A DNA stretch of 64,000 nt from assembly GCF_022965805.1 (NCBI RefSeq), contig NC_133101.1, positions 8,593,069 through 8,657,068 on the forward strand. The letters are read 5' to 3'. The notes under the pieces are model-generated. The model saw only the letters and a program-made list of their open reading frames with translations. It was not told the DNA's origin and ran no database searches. Positions 25,235-39,400 of this stretch are shown here, in pieces (position 1 is the first letter of the stretch; each line of letters opens with the position of its first letter). Source of the stretch: Primulina eburnea. Its lineage: Eukaryota > Streptophyta > Magnoliopsida > Lamiales > Gesneriaceae. The translations under genes were made by a program, and so were the position numbers.

Positions 25235-26480
25235 TGTTGCACTATTTGCTATCTGCAAGTGTACAGCGTCAAGTTTTAGTACTCGGTAGAGATCGGATAT
25301 TGATCCCACGGGGAATGCAATTTAATTATAAATTAATTACCACAATTAAAATAATCAGACTTTATTTAGAAAATTTAATGGAACGTTTGTTGTTAATTAT
25401 GAACTAAAATTAATGAAAGCGTACACACAATTTAAAATCAGTGAGAATAAGAATCTAGAAGTACGATTTCACTTGATCTTCACAATATTAAATTATCATT
25501 GACATCTATATTTATAATTTCAACCAGTTCACTACCCAAAAATTCTCAACTATTCATATTCCCTTTTCCAAGTGGTGCGAAAGAATCAATTATATAAACT
25601 CGATTTTAATATCCCTATTAAAAAGGAAACAATAAATAATTTCAATAACACGATAATTCTTTTAATGGATTCGTTGGAGTTATAACCCTACCGAACTCTA
25701 TAAACACCAACGATATATTTTTCTATGGTCCTAATCAAAATCCACTCTCCTTGGTAATATATCTCAAATAAATATAACAATCCAATTAATGATCAAATAA
25801 TTGAAAGCAATAACAAAGAAGTAATTCGCGTATATAAATGAACAATTCATAAACAAATATTCGACCAAGCTACGTCATCATCTATATTTAATAAATTAGT
25901 TCATAAAAGAAAAACAACAAAATAAATCCATGTTCTTCAACATCAGTACATCACTAATAGACTAAAATTAAGAAAGAAGAAAGGAAGAAGAATTGAATAA
26001 GAATTGCGACTCCGTCCCCGGTAAATGCGTTCTTCATCTTCGTTCTCGTTCTCGTTCTCTGGATTTTTGTGCATGACTCCCTTTCCCGTGGCTAGTGTTT
26101 AAATTTTATAAGTGCGTGAGCGTGAATGATTGTGAAAGCCCAAGAAAAGCCCGTTAGATTTGCGTCACGCGCAAGCGCGTGGCTTCTCGCGCAGGTGCGC
26201 GCGACCTGCTTGTCTCTCGTCTCCAGCGCGCGCTTTTTTGTTTCCTATGCCAACCTCCTGCGCGCACCACTAGTTTTTTTTCTGCGCTCGCGCTTCTTCT
26301 GCTTTCTTACTCACTTCATTCTTCCATTTCGAAATTTAATTTATTCCTTATTGGTCGCAAGTTATGCGCTCATACTTGATTCCTGGAATGACATAAACAA
26401 CTGCCAAAGCATGTAAATTCGCTCGATATTAGCACACTTTCATGCCACTTCCTTGGGTAGTGCAAAACTTGCACTTATCA
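25235..26480 (-). mobile_element. Solo LTR nested in the RT region
   Basis: A 1246-bp unit with ends TGTTGCAC...CTTATCA on plus (TGATAAGTGCAAG at the 5' end on minus), flanked by ATAAC (25230-25234) and GTAAC (26481-26485), a 4/5 target duplication. Removing it rejoins the RT coding sequence across the target site. No internal coding region or second LTR is present, so it is a solo LTR left by recombination. The GC-rich stretch at 26160-26290 (repeated GCGCGC words) is part of it. Confidence 0.8.
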
Positions 26481-26502
26481 GTAACTGTGAAAGACCGATT
26501 TC

Positions 26503-26794
26503 CAGTGTTCTAAAATCGACTAGGCGACCATCTACGAGCTAGACGCTAGCCGACCCTACTTAAAAAGTGCTAGTCGGCCACCCTGGCGGTTAGGCGGTCC
26601 TAGGTGGCCCAAAAAAAATGATTTTTTTAAAGTTTTTTTGGCTTTGAATTTAAATACAAGCCCAATTAGAAAAATGAAAATTAATTTTCTTTTCATTTTA
26701 TTGTGCTGATACCGTCTAGCGGCGCCTAGTCCTCGCCTAGACCCTAGGTGCTGGTCTGACATCTGACTAGCACCTAACGAATTTTAGAACCTTG
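26503..26794. mobile_element. hAT-type MITE nested in the RT region
   Basis: A 292-bp element with inverted termini CAGTGTTCTAAAA and TTTTAGAACCTTG and an exact 8-bp target duplication, CCGATTTC, at 26495-26502 and 26795-26802. Internal CTAGGCG/GCCTAGGTGG-type repeats are present. It lies only 22 bp from the solo LTR, and its removal restores the RT reading order. Confidence 0.9.
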
Positions 26795-27565
26795 CCGATT
26801 TCCGATTCCTACATTTTACGATATGTTAGATGAGCTATACGGAGCCATTTATTTCACCAAACTTGATTTACGAGTGAGATATCACCAGGCACAGGTTTAT
26901 TCTTCAGACATTCACAAAATCGCATTTCGCACCCATAATGGTCATTACGAATATTTAGTCGTCTTTTGGTTTATCAAATGCACCATCTACCTTACAAGCA
27001 ATTATGAATTCCATATTTCGTCTGTATCTTTGCAAATTTTTGCTACTTTTCTTTGATGACATTTTGATTTATAGCCTCAATTGGACCATGCATCTAGAAC
27101 GTGTTCAAAAGGCTTTTGAAACATTAAGGCATCACAATTTTTATGTTAAACTCAATAAATGTACCCAAAGCAAGAACTTTAATATTTGGGGCACATTATT
27201 ACTCCAAATGGAGTTAAGGTGTATCGAGTAAAAATTCAAGCCATATTAAATTGGCCTAGGCTTAATAATATTTCTGAGTTACGTGGATTTTTATGCCTAA
27301 CAGATTACTATCGGAAATTTGTTCGGAACTATGGAGTCATAGCACGCTGCCTTACCAATCTCTTGAAGAAAGGCCAATGGTTGGCATCATACAATTGAAA
27401 TGCTTTTCAGGAACTCAAAATGGCAATGACCACCACTCTTACTCTTGCATGCCGATTTTCAAGGAACCATTCACCATTGAAACCGATGGCATTGGCGTTG
27501 TTCTATCTCAACAACGCCATCCATTTGCATTCCTGAGTCGAGCTTTGGGGATTGCTAAACAATCT

Positions 27566-28020
27566 TTTTTTATATATAAGAAACGTTGTTTTATTAATGA
27601 TATGACAAGAACAAATTACATCAGTGGACTAGTGGTCCACTGCATTATGAAGTACATATGACGAAGGTTGTTTTAATGATACACAAAAGCTCAATCTCGC
27701 AATATATCTAATATCGAGACATTCTTTAAGTCATCATGAGTGTTGATCCACATAGCTAATGTGATCTTGATTTTTTCCCAACAAAGTTCTCTAGTTTCTT
27801 CCTTGTCATAAAAAATTCTTCTATTTCTTTCCAACCATACTATCTAGCATATGCAATGAACCACGACTTGCCAAAAAATTATTCCCCTCTTGCCAGTTAG
27901 CTGTCCTAAATCCATAGAAAATAAATCCCCAGTTGAATTCGGTGTCACCCAAACCAAACCAAGCTCTTGATTCTTTCGCAGTCCTTGTCTCAACAATTGT
28001 TTGTCTCACACCCTGAAATC
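27566..28020 (-). mobile_element. 5'-truncated LINE 3' end
   Basis: On minus this reads as the C-terminus of a plant non-LTR retrotransposon polyprotein: RESRAWFGLGD..., then VWLERNRRIFYDKEE and CWEKIKITLAMW, the zf-RVT-type tail. It ends in an A-run (T-run on plus at 27566-27572). Insertion, with deletion of target sequence, removed most of the host element's RNase H. The exact 5' junction (about 28010-28030) and the target duplication were not resolved. Confidence 0.75.
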
Positions 28021-29419
28021 TGGTATTCTATTAAATCAGAAGCTACTAGTCATCCTTACATGAAGAAAATTGGCGTTAACGCAACAGAAAACCCAAGGTA
28101 CTCCTTACACATGGTGTAATGGTTTAGTTTGCAACAAAAATCGTGTCGTGGCACCCCCAAATTCTAGCATCATTCAGCAGCTTTTACGGGAATACCATGA
28201 TTCACCTATCGGCATTTCGGAGTACTACGAACATACAAAATATTAGCACAACAATTTTATAGGCCATCCATACACCGGATATGGAAAGAGTGATGTTTCA
28301 TGCAATGTTTGTCAACTAAGGCCAGAACTTTATCACCAGCTGGGCTCCTACAACCATTGCCAATACCTTGTCAAGTATGGGATGATATCAAGATGGATTT
28401 CATAGAGTGACTTCCACCTTCAAACAGCAAAAATACCATCTTTGTTGTTGTGGATAGACTAAGCAAATCAGCCCATTTCATGGCCCTTTCTCATCCTTAT
28501 ACAGCGAAGATAGTAGCGGAAAAGTTTGTCGCAGGAATTGTTAAGCTTCATGGGATGCTTCGGCTGATCAACACGACAAGGATCTGGTATTCATCAGTAA
28601 TTTTTAGCAACAATTTTTTAAGCTGCAGCTATGCAATTGAAGATGAGCTCTTCCTACCATCCGCAAACGGATGGCCAATCGGAAGCTGTTAACCAATGTA
28701 TTGAACAGTACCTTCATTGCTTTGTGGCTCAACATCCTCGAAAATGACATTCTTTCCTCCCATGGACTGAATTTTGGTACAATACATCATATCATGCTTC
28801 AGCGAGAATGACTCTTTTTCAAGCTCTTTATGGAAGACCACAACCATTGATTCCCCATACACTGTTGGCGAGTGTCCGGTTTAGTTTAAGCACTCAAGAT
28901 GTCTTACAACGAAAATCTAAGGGAAGTCTTCATGCAGCGAATAATCGAATGAAACAACAGGCTGATTCTAAATGAAGAGACATCAAATATCAAGTGAGTG
29001 ACTTGGTGTTTTTAAAATTGCATCCCTGCCGACAACATTTAGTGTTCAAACGAGCTTCTCAAAAACTTGTCAGCCGCTTCTACAGACCCTATAAGATCGA
29101 GGAAAAAATTGGGAAAGTTGCCTATGAACTACAACTGCCAGCAGTCTCTCGCATTCACCCAATATTTCATGTGTCATTTTTCAAGAAGAAAGTGGGAGAC
29201 AACATGAACCAAGCACCGAAATTCAATATATTGCCGAAGATGGTGTACTCGTTATGGAACCAGAAGCTGTCTTAGACAACCGTTGGGTCAAAAAGGGTCC
29301 AAATTTATCGAGAGTTTAATCAAATGGAAAACTCTACCAATGGAGGATGCAACTTGGGAGAACACTTAAGAAATAAGAAGAGATTCATCAATATGAACCT
29401 TGAGGACAAGGGCGGGTAT

Positions 29420-29960
29420 TGATGAGCCAAGAATATCCAAAAGAGAGCACAAGATGAACCCAGAGTACTTGAATTAAAGAAGGTAGATCACGAGCTGTCT
29501 TAGGAATAAGTCAACATATGATTTGTTTTATCAACTTTGAATAAGTTTAGTTATTTTTGTTGATACAGACAGTTTGGCAACCCGGATTTTGGAGTATTTC
29601 ATGGGATTTGGATTTCAAAATCCTATTTTTACTGTTTGGCAATATATTAAAAAAAAAGGATTTGGATTTGCTTAGGATTTCATGGGATTTCAACAAGTAT
29701 ATCCAAATCCCATCCAAATCCCATCAAATCCCATGAAATCCTAAGCAAATCCAAATCTTTTTTTTTTAATATATTGCCAAACAGTAAAAATAGGATTTTG
29801 AAATCCAAATCCCACAAAATCCTCTCAAATCTTGATTGCCAAACACACTTAAGCTCTTCTAAAACGAGCAAGAAAGGAGCAAGCTCTTTCAATAAACAAA
29901 GTTAGGTTTAATTTTCACCCTAAGCAGCATCATCATTTTGTCTTTGGTTGGGACCTATTA
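29420..29960 (+). repeat. 3' LTR of the Ty3/gypsy element, interrupted
   Basis: Homologous to 23168-23498 but enlarged by a foldback element at about 29571-29848 that replaces part of the LTR middle. Ends CCTATTA at 29960. Confidence 0.85.
29571..29848. mobile_element. Foldback MITE inside the 3' LTR
   Basis: The left arm starts AGTTTGGCAA. The right end, read backwards, gives AGTGTGTTTGGCAA. The two arms, more than 100 bases each, are near-perfect inverted copies built from GGGATTTGGATTT words and meet near 29700. Superfamily not decided; no clean target duplication seen. Confidence 0.7.
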
Positions 29961-29969
29961 CAGGCTGGC

Positions 29970-30470
29970 ACAAAAATAATTCCAGAAAGATTTCGTTTCC
30001 GTTCACCAGGCACACGCGACATTCTTGACAGCATTCAAATATATAATCAAAGAACATGAAAGCTCGATTATTTTCGTACGAAGACACAAACTCAAAAAAA
30101 AAAAAAAAAAAAAAGAACCTAACCACATAACGAACGTAACTAAATGATATAAAAGGAAACGAAATCGAAAATACCGATAGAAATGGGTGCTCCAGAACAA
30201 TCACGAAGACCTCGGAAATCCAACTCCAACTTCAATTTTCTCTCGATTAATGTATACGATCATTCTGTATAAAAATTATGCAAGAAAAATACTCGAATTT
30301 AGCAAAATAGTAATAGAATTAGTTCAAGGAAAATTGGAAGAGGGGAGTGTGGTGTGCGCGTGCCAGATTCAGTTGCTGGAAGCAAGAGCTGTCGCAGAAT
30401 CTTCTCGTGATGCGACATTTACAAAACCACAATTGCGTTTTTTGCGAAACAAGGAATATAACTAACCCTT
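29970..30470 (-). other. Possible promoter/leader exon of the pyruvate-kinase-like gene
   Basis: Right of the retrotransposon the sequence looks like a gene 5' end on minus. A pyrimidine-rich leader at about 30240-30180 ends ATTTCTATCG followed by GTATTT, a usable 5' splice site. The partner acceptor lies at 23022-23035, ten bases before the first ATG (TTGGTTTCAG). If right, the whole retrotransposon sits in a 5'UTR intron. A 20-base A-run lies at about 30097-30116. Inference only. Confidence 0.3.
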
Positions 30471-30690
30471 CTAATTCAAATAAGGTTTTGATCCATCATA
30501 AAACTCAAATATATTATTTTTCATTGTCCTATTTTATAATAGATTCGTAAAATCGTTTCACATAAGATTTTGTTCAAAAAAATTATAAGATAACAAAAAG
30601 TTCAATTTTACTCATTTAATTATCATACTATTGGTACCATGTTGCTAATATATAACCAAGAATTCGAAGTTAAATCCAAACACCTATCAC

Positions 30691-30695
<5 letters not shown>
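30471..30695. other. No gene seen
   Basis: AT-rich stretch between the putative leader and the TA tract. Confidence 0.3.

Positions 30696-30768
<73 letters not shown>
30696..30768. repeat. (TA)n microsatellite
   Basis: About 36 uninterrupted AT dinucleotides (73 bp). Length is likely to vary between individuals and is prone to assembly error. Confidence 0.95.
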
Positions 30769-30769
<1 letters not shown>

Positions 30770-31814
30770 TATTTTATTAAGTTTGAGACACTTAGAGTAA
30801 AAAAATTTGGTATCATGGTTTGTTTTAATAATTATATATATTAATAAAATGTTAAAATTTTAATGCAAGTTATACGTAGTTCACCGGATAGAGGTTATAG
30901 AATTCAATTCACTGAGGTCATTTTTTTATTCTTTTATTTTTTTTCATTTATATATCAAAATTACAGTGTAGTCCTTCACTATTTCTTCTAATTATATTTT
31001 GATCCTCATTTAAATATAAATCAAATGAATTATAAAAAATATTATACAAGCACGCAACGCGTATATCGATGCACTAATATAAATTATGTTTTTTCAAGAA
31101 TCACTTCATAAAATAAGAAGCTCTCAGTCTATTTACCAAGCAAAAAATTTCAAGTGTAATCTATTATTATAATAATATCTATTACTATTATTAAAATCTC
31201 TATAATAGAGACAAAATAGTGTCTTGGTCTGTTTTTGGATTTTCCCATTTTGCCCTTACGTGCTATCAATATTACACTTTGGTTTTAATTTATTTTTAAT
31301 TTCAAAAAACATTTTTGTTTTTATTTTTTAAATTACAACAATTCAAATAGCACTTTATTTCCTCGATAATTTGTCAAATTTCACTTTAGTCTCTCGATAA
31401 TTATAAAAAAAAATTACACACACGCAGCTAGTTATTAATAAGGTTAAAGAGACTAAAAATGGCTGTGAAGGCGTCATCTATTCTTTAAATTTTCCATTAA
31501 TACCCTTATTATTGCGTTTCTTCTTCTAAATAGCAGTTGATATTTGCAATTTATTAACTTCTCAAAAACATAAATAAACATTTTTAAAAAATAATTGAAT
31601 AAACATATAGTAAGATATCAAACAATTAATTTACACCATGAACCTTGATGAGAAGTGCCAACACTATATGCATCATTCGTGATTAAAACATGAATCAATA
31701 GAAATGGATAAAACAATAGATTTTTAGCCTCTCGAAATGGACGTTCGAGTCAGTGGAGTAATGAGTTTGATTAATCTTGACAACACCTTTTTCTGACGAG
31801 TTTTTCACACAAAG
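30769..31814. other. No gene seen
   Basis: AT-rich intergenic DNA without a protein-like ORF or recognisable repeat ends. Confidence 0.35.
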
Positions 31815-33026
31815 TGTCACGCCTCGGGACGGGGGTGGGTTGACACCGACGTTGCTCTCGAATTTACATTCGAAAACAACAAGTCTCAGAAGTACTGAAT
31901 TTCAGAAACCAGTCTTTTATTCATAATACGAAATAAATCAATTGTCTGTTACAACTCGAATACTGATGTTTTACAGCGGAAATGTAAAATCAAATATTAC
32001 AGTATCTTAACAGATTCAGCGGAATAAAAAATAACATAAACTGAGAACAACAGTCTTCTTCACTAGCCCCAGAACTGGATCTGCTCTTCTTCTTCTAACA
32101 TTTCTTCAGTACTCTTATCTGAGATGGATTTGGTGCGTGAGTGATATGATTGTCACTCAGTAAGCAGGGGCGGGAATAGCTCCCAGTTTTTGAAAATCAT
32201 TTTAATACAGAACAGTATTTCAAGAATATGCAGAAACTCTTACTTTCAGAACAGGAATCAGTATTCAGAAATCAGTAATCAGTATTCAGTAATCAGTAAT
32301 CAGAAGTTTAACAAGTAAGCACTGAGCACGTTCGTGAATTTCATGGCTAAACTGATATCAGTCCCCTATATGTTCTCTCCTCTAAGGGGTGAGGCCAGTA
32401 ATCAGTAATCAGAATTCAGTAATGTTCAGAATATATATTTCTACCATTAGTTCACTAAGTTTCAGTGCTTCAAAATCAGATATCAGAAATCGAGAATATA
32501 CTTTGCTTTGAAACAGAAATCATCAAACGAGTTTTCAAGATATTTATACATAAGCCCACTTACCTGATTCGCTATAAAGTTTCAGGTTGAAGTCTACTGG
32601 AATTTAGCTGCTCTCGCTACTGGATTTTGCTGCTTGACAAAGGCACTATCTCTTAACTCGAAATTTAAGTGATACTCTCAAATCTTGTGTAACCCTATTT
32701 CAGAGACTTGAGGTGTTATTTATAGGCCACAATCTGACTGTTAGGCTCTCTATTAATGGCCATAATCTGTCATTAACAATCTTTATTCCGTTTAAATGCT
32801 TCAGGTACAAGTCATGGCTGAATTGGTAACTGTCTGCTGCTTCTTTGCTCTTCTGCTGCTGCTGCTTTCTCGCTCTTCTGCTGCTGGATTCTGTCTGCTG
32901 GAAAATACATGTCTGCTGGAAAATATAAACTTCTGAAATATTAGCTTGATGCTGGAATTGCTAGCTTCTGCTGGAATTTTCATTTGCTACTGAAGTTGCT
33001 AGCTGCTGAAAATTCGGGTTCTCACA
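31815..33026 (-). mobile_element. Solo LTR, gypsy-like
   Basis: A 1212-bp unit, TGTCACGCC...GGGTTCTCACA on plus, that is, a minus-strand LTR beginning TGTGAGAACCC and ending GGCGTGACA, the usual form of plant gypsy LTR ends. A perfect 5-bp duplication CAAAG flanks it (31810-31814 and 33027-33031). A TATA box in LTR orientation, CTATAAATA, sits at 32718-32726. CAGTAATCAG-type short repeats lie at 32255-32310 and a Gln/Ser-codon-like CTGCTG tract near 32830-33010. No internal region remains. Confidence 0.9.
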
Positions 33027-33031
33027 CAAAG

Positions 33032-33459
33032 TTTGTCCAGTACAATTTATCGATGGTAATCAGTGCAGTTTACTCGTGTTTACCCAATATAAATTAAATA
33101 ATAACTATTACAGATTATCACGTCATTAAAAAAAATACAATTTCGAGGTAAAACTTGTTATTAAAAACTTTTATTCTTTAAAAGACAAAAATAGCCCCCC
33201 AAACCTAAAATATTATCACAGGCATTGTCCATCTTTAAACTAAATTTTCCATTATCTGAGGTGGCTAGGAGAAAATGCCATAAAGGTCTAGGATAGATGA
33301 TTTTCAAAATACAACAAAGGCAACTACCAAAACCGATATTATCCACGGCAACTGTAGAAATGAATATTATCCCAAGAAATCGAACGACAGAAAGATCCAG
33401 ATTACAAGGAGGACGGGGTTGCGGTGAAAGCCGTGGAAGGAGGTCGCAGCGGTGGGCAG
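33032..33459. other. No gene seen
   Basis: Intergenic stretch between two transposons. The GC rises at 33400-33459, but both strands lack a convincing protein. Confidence 0.3.
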
Positions 33460-34200
33460 TAGGGGTGATCACGGTGCGGTTTTGCGGTTTTTTTAAAAAA
33501 ATTCAAACCGAATTGTCCATATGCGGTCGGTTAGTATTTTGAAAAATTAATCGCGGTTTTATGTAAAAAATCCTTGCGGTTTTGAGCGGTTTCATACGGT
33601 TGCGGTCGGTTTTACGGTTTTTTTAATGAAAAATATTAGAACATATATTATAATTTATTTGAAAACAACAACAATATATTGTTTTCAAATATAAAATATA
33701 GTTCAAAACATATAAAGATCAAAATAGATTAAACAATAATCAAGATTCAAAACTAAGTTAATAATTTAACAACACAACACATTCACAACAAAAATGACAT
33801 TTACACTATTTTATCAATTTTTTTACCTTCAGACTACAAACAAAATATTGTAGCAAAAAAAATAAATACTTTAATAAATGACTAATATGAAGTATAATTA
33901 AGAAAAAAATAAATTTTATTTGTAAGAATAATAATTTTAAAGAGAGTTAGGATATAATGAATGATGACTTCTTTTATTTGAATATGTTGTTTACAAATTA
34001 TTATAATTCTAGGCCAATATTATGGCAAGCGGTTTAGGCGGTGCGGTTTGGTGCGGTTCTTGGCAAAAAAAATAACCGAACCGCGTTTGCGGTGCGGTTT
34101 ATGATTAATATTTTTAATCGCTGGTTTTTCTAAAATATTATGAAAAGCGGTGCGGTGCAATTCGGTTCGGGCGGTTAATAAAAAAATTTGATCACCCCTC
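33460..34200. mobile_element. hAT-type MITE with GCGGT subterminal repeats
   Basis: A 741-bp element. The left end is TAGGGGTGATCACGG and the right end TTTGATCACCCCTC, an inverted pair. A perfect 8-bp duplication GTGGGCAG (33452-33459, 34201-34208) proves insertion. Dense GCGGTGCGGTTT repeats fill both flanks (33470-33620, 34025-34180) around an AT-rich core with no ORF. It shares the TAGGGGTGA terminus with the element at 4268-4833 but has a different repeat word. Confidence 0.92.
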
Positions 34201-34208
34201 GTGGGCAG

Positions 34209-35210
34209 CTGGGGGCAAGATGGTAAAAAAAAAGTGTTTGCGGAGGTGCATAGAATATTTTTCTACGAAGAAATATGGAATCAACGAGAAATTTGTTACA
34301 CTACGTGTAAATTACTCGTAAAAAAAGTAAAATTTGAAATATTTATTATGTTATTGTATAATCATAGTTTTATAAAATAAATAACTACGGAGATATGTGG
34401 GATAGTTATTTATCTTCAGTTAGACGATCTAACAGATCTATATTCTGGATTGATCCGATTTTTTTATATCAAATGCAAAATGTCGTATATACTCAGTTTT
34501 CGTATCTGGTAGTCGCTTTTATTTCCTAATAATTGCATAAATTTATGTATTTTTATGAATATTTCTCATGTTAAAAAATGAAAGATCTAACAGAATAAGC
34601 CTTCACTGAATGATAAGTTTTATAATTATTTGGTATAAACAATAAATACAATGATTTAACAGAATATCCAGATTCCAAAAAAATTTACAGGTTGAAAGAA
34701 AAGAACAACACGATGTAAATCCAACCAAATCCCGTATTTCTTGAGCCATGATTATTAAATTCAGTTGAAATATTTATCTAAATATGATACCTTTTTTTTA
34801 TTTTCAGATTAACGATTTTTTTATATTTTTATTAGAAGTGATATACTATCTAAAAATTTAAAAATATAGATAAAAATTTTAAAAAATACAGATAAACATA
34901 AAAGTGGAGATTTAGAAAAAAGAATATTTTAGGAAAATTTTGAAAAGTTTCATCACTAAGTTAGATAATGATGATAAAATTGTAATTTTAAGTAAAATTT
35001 CACTAAATCAATAGATATTAGTTGGTATAACAACCTCAAATTTAAATAAATAGTAAGATTAAATATTTATGGTCGTATTCCTTAATTTCATGGTAATGTG
35101 GTGTGTGTGTATATATATTCAGTTATCTTAATTCTATTTAACAATAATAAAAAGAAAAAAAAAGTAGAAATAAATACTACTTTGCGTTGTTAATTATCAA
35201 GTACTGAAAT
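34209..35210. other. No gene seen
   Basis: AT-rich intergenic DNA. Around 34390-34500 there are weak matches to the ~180-bp 'gagacggtctcac' repeat (TTAGACGATCTAACAGATC), too eroded to delimit. Confidence 0.3.
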
Positions 35211-35612
35211 AGGTCTCTTGTTAGACGATCTCACGAATCTTTATATGTGAAACGGATTAACTCTACCGATATTCACATTCAAAGTAATATTCTTAACATA
35301 AAAAGTAATATTTTTTCATGGATAACTCAAATAAGAGATTTGAGTTGTTTTAATAATCATTTTGACCCAGTGTAAGATCCAATTTTATGGATAACTATTT
35401 GATTAGTAAAATTGGATCTTAAACCAGATCAAAATGATTATTAAAACATCTTAAAATTTTAACGATAAATATTTGACTATTAATCTATCCTTATTTAATC
35501 ACTCAACCAAACACACTCCTAGCATAAAAAGTAATATTTTTTCATGGATAACTCAAATAATAGATTTGTCTCACAAAATACATGTGAGACAATCTCACAC
35601 AAGTTTTTGCTC
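35211..35612 (+). repeat. 'GAGACGGTCTCAC' dispersed repeat, copy 1, split by a palindrome
   Basis: The repeat starts AGGTCTCTTGTTAGACGATC, breaks at about 35342 and resumes at about 35519 to end CACACAAGTTTTTG. A 45-bp piece of the repeat is present on both sides of the break (35297-35341 and 35523-35567, one mismatch). Confidence 0.7.
35350..35453. repeat. Palindrome with ~41-bp arms
   Basis: TTTTAATAATCATTTTGA...TAAGATCCAATTTTA and its inverted copy TAAAATTGGATCTTA...TCAAAATGATTATTAAAA are separated by ~19 bases. A foldback MITE core is likely. The insert's right part (CCAAACACACTC near 35510) resembles common plant MITE ends. Confidence 0.7.
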
Positions 35613-35953
35613 AAGTACGGAAACCATTTTGAATTTTTATTTATGTAATTAGTTAATAATCGACTGACTGACTTCAATTGGTTGCGAGTGTCGAGACACA
35701 CCATCATATATGTATACATCAAACTCGAGCCAAATATAGAGTAAAGTGATATTTAATAATAACCAAATAGAGAAAGTCCATTACTACGACAAACTACACG
35801 AGGAAGAATCCGCGTTACATGTATGCTCATCCTGCACATCTTTGGCAAACTCAGAATTACTAGGAAGCAACCTGATACACGATGTACTTGCGCGAAATCG
35901 CCATCCACACTCCAAAATATGCATATAGAAATCTATTTATAGGTGGACTTGTT

Positions 35954-39400
<3,447 letters not shown>

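Larger units (their letters stand above)
23778..29390 (+). pseudogene. gag-pol of the Ty3/gypsy element, many breaks
   Basis: Gag (23778-24340) has the retrotransposon gag signature (FHLEGEANQWWQWL), an in-frame stop at 24000, then a zinc knuckle (CLNCDEKFTPGHRC, about 24327-24370). A protease-like site LIDCGSTHDF lies near 24520-24550 with DCGS in place of the usual DSGA/DSGS. RT is split: its start is near 25080-25230 and it resumes at 26805 with YFTKLDL and FDDILIYS (about 27050). Connection/RNase H motifs run to about 27560. Integrase core fragments (VDRLSKSAHF, about 28450) and a C-terminal region with a chromodomain-like WKTLPMEDATWE (29320-29360) follow. Stops, frameshifts and insertions make it non-functional. 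Confidence 0.85.
23168..29960 (+). mobile_element. Ty3/gypsy chromovirus-type LTR retrotransposon, degenerate, with nested insertions
   Basis: The LTRs start TGATGAGCCAAGA and end CCTATTA (23168-23498 and 29420-29960). The left LTR is followed by a tRNA-Met-type primer site (TGGTACCAGAGAC, from about 23500). A purine tract (GGACAAGGGCGGGTAT) precedes the right LTR. Flanks AAGGC / CAGGC give a 4/5 target duplication. Order on plus: gag, protease, RT, RNase H remnant, integrase, chromodomain-like end, which is the Ty3/gypsy order. By eye the first ~147 aligned bases of the two LTRs differ at about 18 positions, so the insertion is old. Four later elements sit inside it. Confidence 0.9.

Noticed and set aside
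26126..26416. GC-rich ORF with Arg/Ser-rich product
   Set aside because: It lies inside the nested solo LTR; the composition reflects GCGCGC words of the LTR.
30696..30768. TA tract as a promoter or replication signal
   Set aside because: A plain dinucleotide microsatellite is enough to explain it.
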